Shown here piece after piece: positions 52,801-58,800 of a DNA stretch of 64,000 nt (positions are counted from its first letter, which is position 1; each line of letters starts with the position of its first letter). The stretch comes from Promerops cafer. Taxonomy: Eukaryota > Chordata > Aves > Passeriformes > Nectariniidae. The notes beneath the pieces were generated by a model. That model did no database searches. It had not been told where the DNA came from and saw only the letters and a program-made list of their open reading frames with translations. The translations under genes and the position numbers were made by a program. The stretch is taken from the NCBI GenBank assembly GCA_013398275.1, contig VZSE01013216.1:2191917-2255916 (forward strand). Reading direction: 5' to 3'.

Positions 52801-55800
52801 GCAGGGTGCTTGGACCAGATGACCTTTAAAGGTTCCTTCCAACTCAAACCATTCTGTGCTTCTTATTGCATGTACCTTTCTGAAAATGCTCTTGACCTAA
52901 ATGATGCTTGCCTTCTTGGGTGGCTTAATGGAAGGAAGGGTTAGAAGTTGTCTTTATTTGTGTGATCATATAATTAATAGATAAGTATAAAATGTGCATT
53001 TTAGTATAAATTACTGCAGTAAATATCCATGAGTAATTATGCATCCTCTGTTTGAAAAATTCTACAAGTGTTTTGCAAATGATATTTTTGGTAATGTGGA
53101 AGTACAGAAGATTTTGGAATTATGAATATCAGCAAACTCTGCCTTGCAGATTGTACAGAAAAATCTCTGACGTTATAAAGGCTGTTGCTACTTTAGTGTC
53201 ATTGATGTGTAGTCAGAAGTTTGTTGGCTTGGGGATTTTTTTGTCCAAAAGTTACCTACAAAGTAACCATATGAAGGCAGAAGGAATAATAAACCTTTTA
53301 AAGATGAAGAACCAAAGTGATCCTGCCGTAGGCCAGAACTTCTAGCAATTTTAGATTAAATTTCAAATATGTGGTGTACAGATCTTAACTGTGAGAGAGA
53401 GGAATGAAAGCTAAAAGTATATCAGTTAAAACTATATCAGTCCCTGTTAAGAATAATTGTTTAGGAAATTACCACTTCTGGCATAAACTGGAGAGGCAAG
53501 TGAAGTGAGTGTGGAACCTTGGCAACATAACAGCATATGAAACAGGATTTTTTAAAAAGGCCTGTAATTAAGTACATGGAGCACCAAAACAACTGAGATC
53601 TGGTCAAAGCTTTCTAAACAGCCTTTCTCTGAAACATTTTTCAGTATATATGCATGTGTTCACTGCCTTCTGTTGAAATCTTACTTCTCTTCAAATTCTT
53701 TTTTTTGAAAATAAATCAATTCTTAATAAAAATATGCTTGTTAGGGTACCAGCTTATTTGGAATGACGTGACAGGCTTCTCAGAATCTTGTAAAATACAT
53801 GATGTCAATTTAATGAAAAATAGTTCATATCACTGTATATATTGCTCAGCAATCTGTCTTCTTCACCTTTCAGATCAGCTGTTTCACGTGTTGGCCATGC
53901 ACATGCGCCTCTACAGTATAGACTCTGCATACAATCCCTGGAGAAAACTAACCCAGCCGTTGCAGGATAAAAATTCAGAGCAAGTATTTTAATTTACCCA
54001 ATATCAGTTTTACCTGGTGAAAGAAACATCCTTACAGAGGGACTTTGGGTAACTTTCTGTCTTAATTTAAATTCTCGGTGAGGTATGCTGGTGGATCTAA
54101 CATCTAAAAATTGTATGTATGAATTTGTAAAAATACGTTTTCCGATTTATTTTACATAAAAATCTGACAAATACCAGTTTTGAGCTAAAGTATAAATACA
54201 CCTCTTGCAGGCTTAAGCTCATGCAAATTAAATAGTATTGGGTAAGTGGATAGGGCACTGCTGTTCTTGATATAGACGCTCAACAAAATTTACATTGACA
54301 TAAGCTGGTAGTTTATTGAAAGTTGAGTAATTATTAATCACTGTCAATAGGTCTAATGTATGTGAGAAATAATTATATTTTAGGCTAAAAATTTTCATCA
54401 AGCTTATTATCTTAAGCAAGTTACATACCTAAGTTTGCTCTTAAAACACGAACCTTACATACACAGCTGTACAAGGATTAACAATATAACAAATTAAACC
54501 ATGTACTTTGTTCTGCAAGGACTCATCTCCTTACTTGATTTAAGACCCACCACTTTTCAGATTCTTCCTTGATGACGAGGAAAAGAGTTTCTTGCCTACA
54601 ACCAGATTATGATTTTTCCTCATAAGAGGAAAACAGTAAATTTTTTTTCTCTTAGCACCTTAAGCATCTTCTTCATACTAAGCTCTACATTTTGTAGCTT
54701 GTTGCAATTACATCAGAAGACTGTCCTTTTAGTGCCTATCCAGCTGTGTGTTTGTCAGTGCTTCTAGGAGCCTGAGGTAGAAAGCATCATGCAATTTTGA
54801 AAACTGATCTAGAACAGTGATGCCAAAATCCTAACTGCAAACTGGGGAAGACTATTGAAACAGTTGTTCTCATTTCTAGTTTAAGATTTTATTGTTCTCT
54901 TGGACCCAGGCTTCTTTTTGCAATGAACATTAGATTATTGGAGTAATTTAACTGTATTAAGAGATTAAATTATACACCATTAGCAGAAGAAAGCATCAAG
55001 CATTTTATAACCAGAAAACCTATGCTGTTCAGCATGCATTCAAACTGCTTTGAGGGTCTGTTTTCATGTGATTCTGGTTGAGACCTGACCTACATTGAGC
55101 AGTGGGATGATGTTAATAAATTTGATGTGTGGTTGGCTGAGTTATATGAGGCAGAATTAAGATCATGTGGTCAGAATGGCTGTGGACAGATCATGCACTT
55201 CTCGTTTTGGCATTTGAAGAGCTTGCTGGCTTTGGAAGCAGCTGTTAACAGAGGGGGCCTACAGAGCTGATGGAATTCACCATGCATTGGTCGTGTCAAG
55301 GCTGAAGTGCAGGATGTTAGATTTCATTAGGCAGTATTTTGAATCACTTAGAAATTAATGATGTAGGTCTGTAATGCCTTGCTTTGCAGAAAGGATTGCA
55401 TGTTGGGAATGCATTTGAGCAGTTCTTATGTTTTCTGCACTGGTTTTCAATATTTCATGGTAGACTTGATGATATTGGTTTGGCACAAAGTCCTAAATGG
55501 TTTGTAGGAATCTACAGCTGAGATAGTATGCATTTTGCCATGAAATAATTTACTGGTGAGATGCACAGATGCTTTCGAGATGGAATATTTTTGCTCACTC
55601 CTTGGACTGTTTTTCCTTCCTTAGTCTGCAGACACCAGAATGCTACAAAGGAGGCAATTTGAGGACAAGTTTTTCATGTATAAGTTAGAGCATAAAATGA
55701 GTATGTGTAATTATACCACAGAAATTTGAAGTGGTAGTTTGACTCAAAGATGGCATTCATAGGATTGGTGTGTATGATTTGATTGCACACTTCTTAGAGT

Positions 55801-58800
55801 CACAAAGCCTTTTGAGAAATACAGAATAGCAGATTTTTTCAGGTACAGGAAAAAGTGTTCAGGGCAGTTAGAAGGTGACACACTGCTGAAAACTGAAAAA
55901 GCTTAAGGGGATTGTGGAGAAATAATCATTGCAGATTTTAGATGTGAATGGCATTCTGCCACTTTGAAGTTAACCAAATCATCTAAAAAATCAGCCTGGC
56001 CTGGACATAAGACTTCAAGCAAAGACTTGCAGATAAAAAAAGTCAGTGAGAGAAAAAGGTCTGTATTTTCTGGCTGTATTACTGTGATTCCAAACAATTT
56101 AACTTTAGGGAAGTCACAGAAGCAAAATAACTTCAGACCAATATGCCATCTTTTTCTATTTAATTTTCACTTTAAATTATTATTTGAGTTGAAAGCAGTT
56201 TTCTAGAGAAGCTAGTTTAATCTTCATTTATTTAAAAGGATCACTTTCAAAATGGAAAGCAAAAAAAGCCCCCGCACATGCCAAGATCTGTGTAATACAA
56301 GTGCCATTACATTATCTTCTCATCCTCATGTAATTATAGTTATTTTCTTTAAATATACATAAGTATTTACAAATAGAACTACACAGATGTAGAACCCACA
56401 ATTTTTATTTTAATTTTCTACAACTCAGCTGTCATTCTTCATGAATAATGCCTTAGATTTCCTGTGTCTAGGAGAGCTGATCAAAGTAACTTGTAAAGAG
56501 TCTCAGAGAATTGCTTCGCTTCCCAAAACCACCGGTTTTGTCCGGTGTCTTCTACGATTGTATTTAGATCTCCCTGTAGCTGAAAATGGCAACTGAAAGA
56601 AAAGATAGGGAGAAGCTCAAGCGGCCACAGCAAGGTAAAGTAGAAATAAGGAAATCTTGAACAAGAAGATAGCCTATCAAAAAGGGCCTAAATAAGGTGA
56701 GTTGTTTGGAACATGAGGGAGAAAAAGAAGCTAAGTCTTGTGAACTGTGAATGGTTTAGTAGATTATTTCTCCTGTGCAGTTTATGTTGCAAAATTCAGT
56801 GTACGCTTGGTCCCACAGGCTGTACTTAAGCAAATTGTTCTTCTAGGGACAGATCTGGTTTCAATAGTGATCAAGTAAACAATTATTGTGGTGCAAAGGG
56901 GATATAATAGCTTCTGGCAGGGGGCAGGCAAGGAGCAGCTGGAGGCAATAATTACTAAATCCAGATGTAAATTTAATGAACTAGTCCAAATAGTCACAGT
57001 TTCAGGAACAACAAACATTAAATGAAAGGATATACATGTTTTTTAAAATGTAAATCTCTATGAAGGCTGAATTTTTTGTGTCTATTTTAACAGATATAAT
57101 ATATCAGCAAAGAATGGATTGATAAAACATTAAGGATCTTTGCAGTAGAAGCACTTGGAGGGAGGAACTGCATGATAAACTGTAATGCTGGGTTATTTTT
57201 TCTACAGTGTTTCACTGATGTTTCATTTTAAGCTAGATCACTTCAGAGGCTGTTTATGGTGTCATACTGGGGCAACAAACTGCACCTCAGGGATAGGACT
57301 GAGCAGCTGTGCATAGGAACCTCTTAAGTCACATCTCCATCACAGAAACTGTTGTGAAATGGGGGATAAACCCACAGTTTTTATGAAGATACTCTGAGAC
57401 AGAGGGAGTAGTATGGTGGGGTAGCAGGGTTTAGTTAAGGTTTATGCAAGAGGTGGTCTATACATACACGTGCTACAACAGGACTTATGTACTGTATTCC
57501 ATACAACTGAAATCCTGCCTGAAACAGCTGTCTCTCAGGACATATGTTACAGTACATAGGTTTTCACAGTAGTGCCAGCTTTGGAGTATTTGCTCTCGGC
57601 TCATTCTTCCTGCCCCTGCACTATAGCTCACCATCTTCTTTGGCTATGCTGATGTAGCTTTGGCAGGCTGCATAAAAAAAGCAATGAATCCATGTTTTAA
57701 AAAGGTTAAATTAAATGAGTTTGGGAACGGGTGACAAGGGACTGCTGGGGGCACTGTGGTAAAAGAGAACAGGAGATGCCCAATGTTAGTACTGTCAGTG
57801 AATGTATAATGAGAAACTGACCTGCTGTAAAATCTCCTGTGACACAATGAAGAGCAAATATGAAATTGTGATTATATCCTAAGGTGCAGCCAGAATAAAC
57901 AGAGGAATTGTGCTTTCTTGCAGTGAATATCAGAAGCTGTGTATTAGTTTGACCTTTCTGCCATCTGGGATTTGTGTGCTTTACTTCTTATCCTACGAAT
58001 TGTGAAGAAAATATAAGTTTGCCCTAGTTGATGAAGCCTTAGTTTAGGTGTACCTATATCCCTGTGTCTCAAATTTTCTGTGTCTGACAGTTCAAAGAGG
58101 TGTGAGGCTCAGAACTTCTACTTTACTTACTGAATTTCTACATTTACAATTAGTTGGAGTTAGCATCAACCAAAAACTTGTGTCTCTGGTTGAGAGAAGA
58201 AGGAATGGAGAGCATAAATATAAGGAACCACCATAAGCAAAATGCTGCTTATTTCAGAGTGCAACAGAATTTCCTATTTCTCTGTATCCATTCCCAAAGA
58301 AGTGACTCCTGCAAAACAGCTCTCAGGAGGAGGATGCGGAATACAGAGGCAGAGCTATCAGGTGATAGGCAGCCCTGGTTTTGGCACAGAGAGAGGTGCA
58401 TACCTTGAGCTGGAGGAGAGGTCATTTCCATAGAGAAAGCTGAATTTTGCATTTTTCATTTTAGGACGTGTTCATTTTGCACTGTATAGTTTATTTTCAC
58501 CACCAACTCAATTTTTAAAATTGATTCAGCATACAACTGTTACACATTTGAATCATTGTGTATTACTTTGGTCCTATTTGCTGTTGTACTTGCTTTCTTT
58601 TGAAGTGCTTCTGTGGCACAAGTTTTTGTAGTCAGATTTATCAAGCTTGCATATATGCATTTGGGATTAACAAAATAGACAATTTCCATAAAACACATTT
58701 TTAAACACATTTTGTAATTTCAGTTTCATTGTCATAATGAAGAAGTTTCTGAGGCTCTTAACAAATGACAAGAGCTGTTTGTCAGTGCTTCATGTGCTGC

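Larger units (their letters stand above)
43834..53873 (+). other. UBR3: intron w23-w24 (10 kb, largest)
   Basis: Contents in order: a minus-strand CR1 stub (46372-46424), a plus-strand CR1 tail (48142-48247), T/G-rich patches (48395-48460, 48729-48900), an AT repeat (49550-49632), an X-box-like motif (51162-51175), a CpG-rich block (51540-51730), a possible conserved element (52200-52440), a purine-rich tract (52441-52740) and another CR1 tail (52768-52862). No protein-coding gene is supported. Confidence 0.8.
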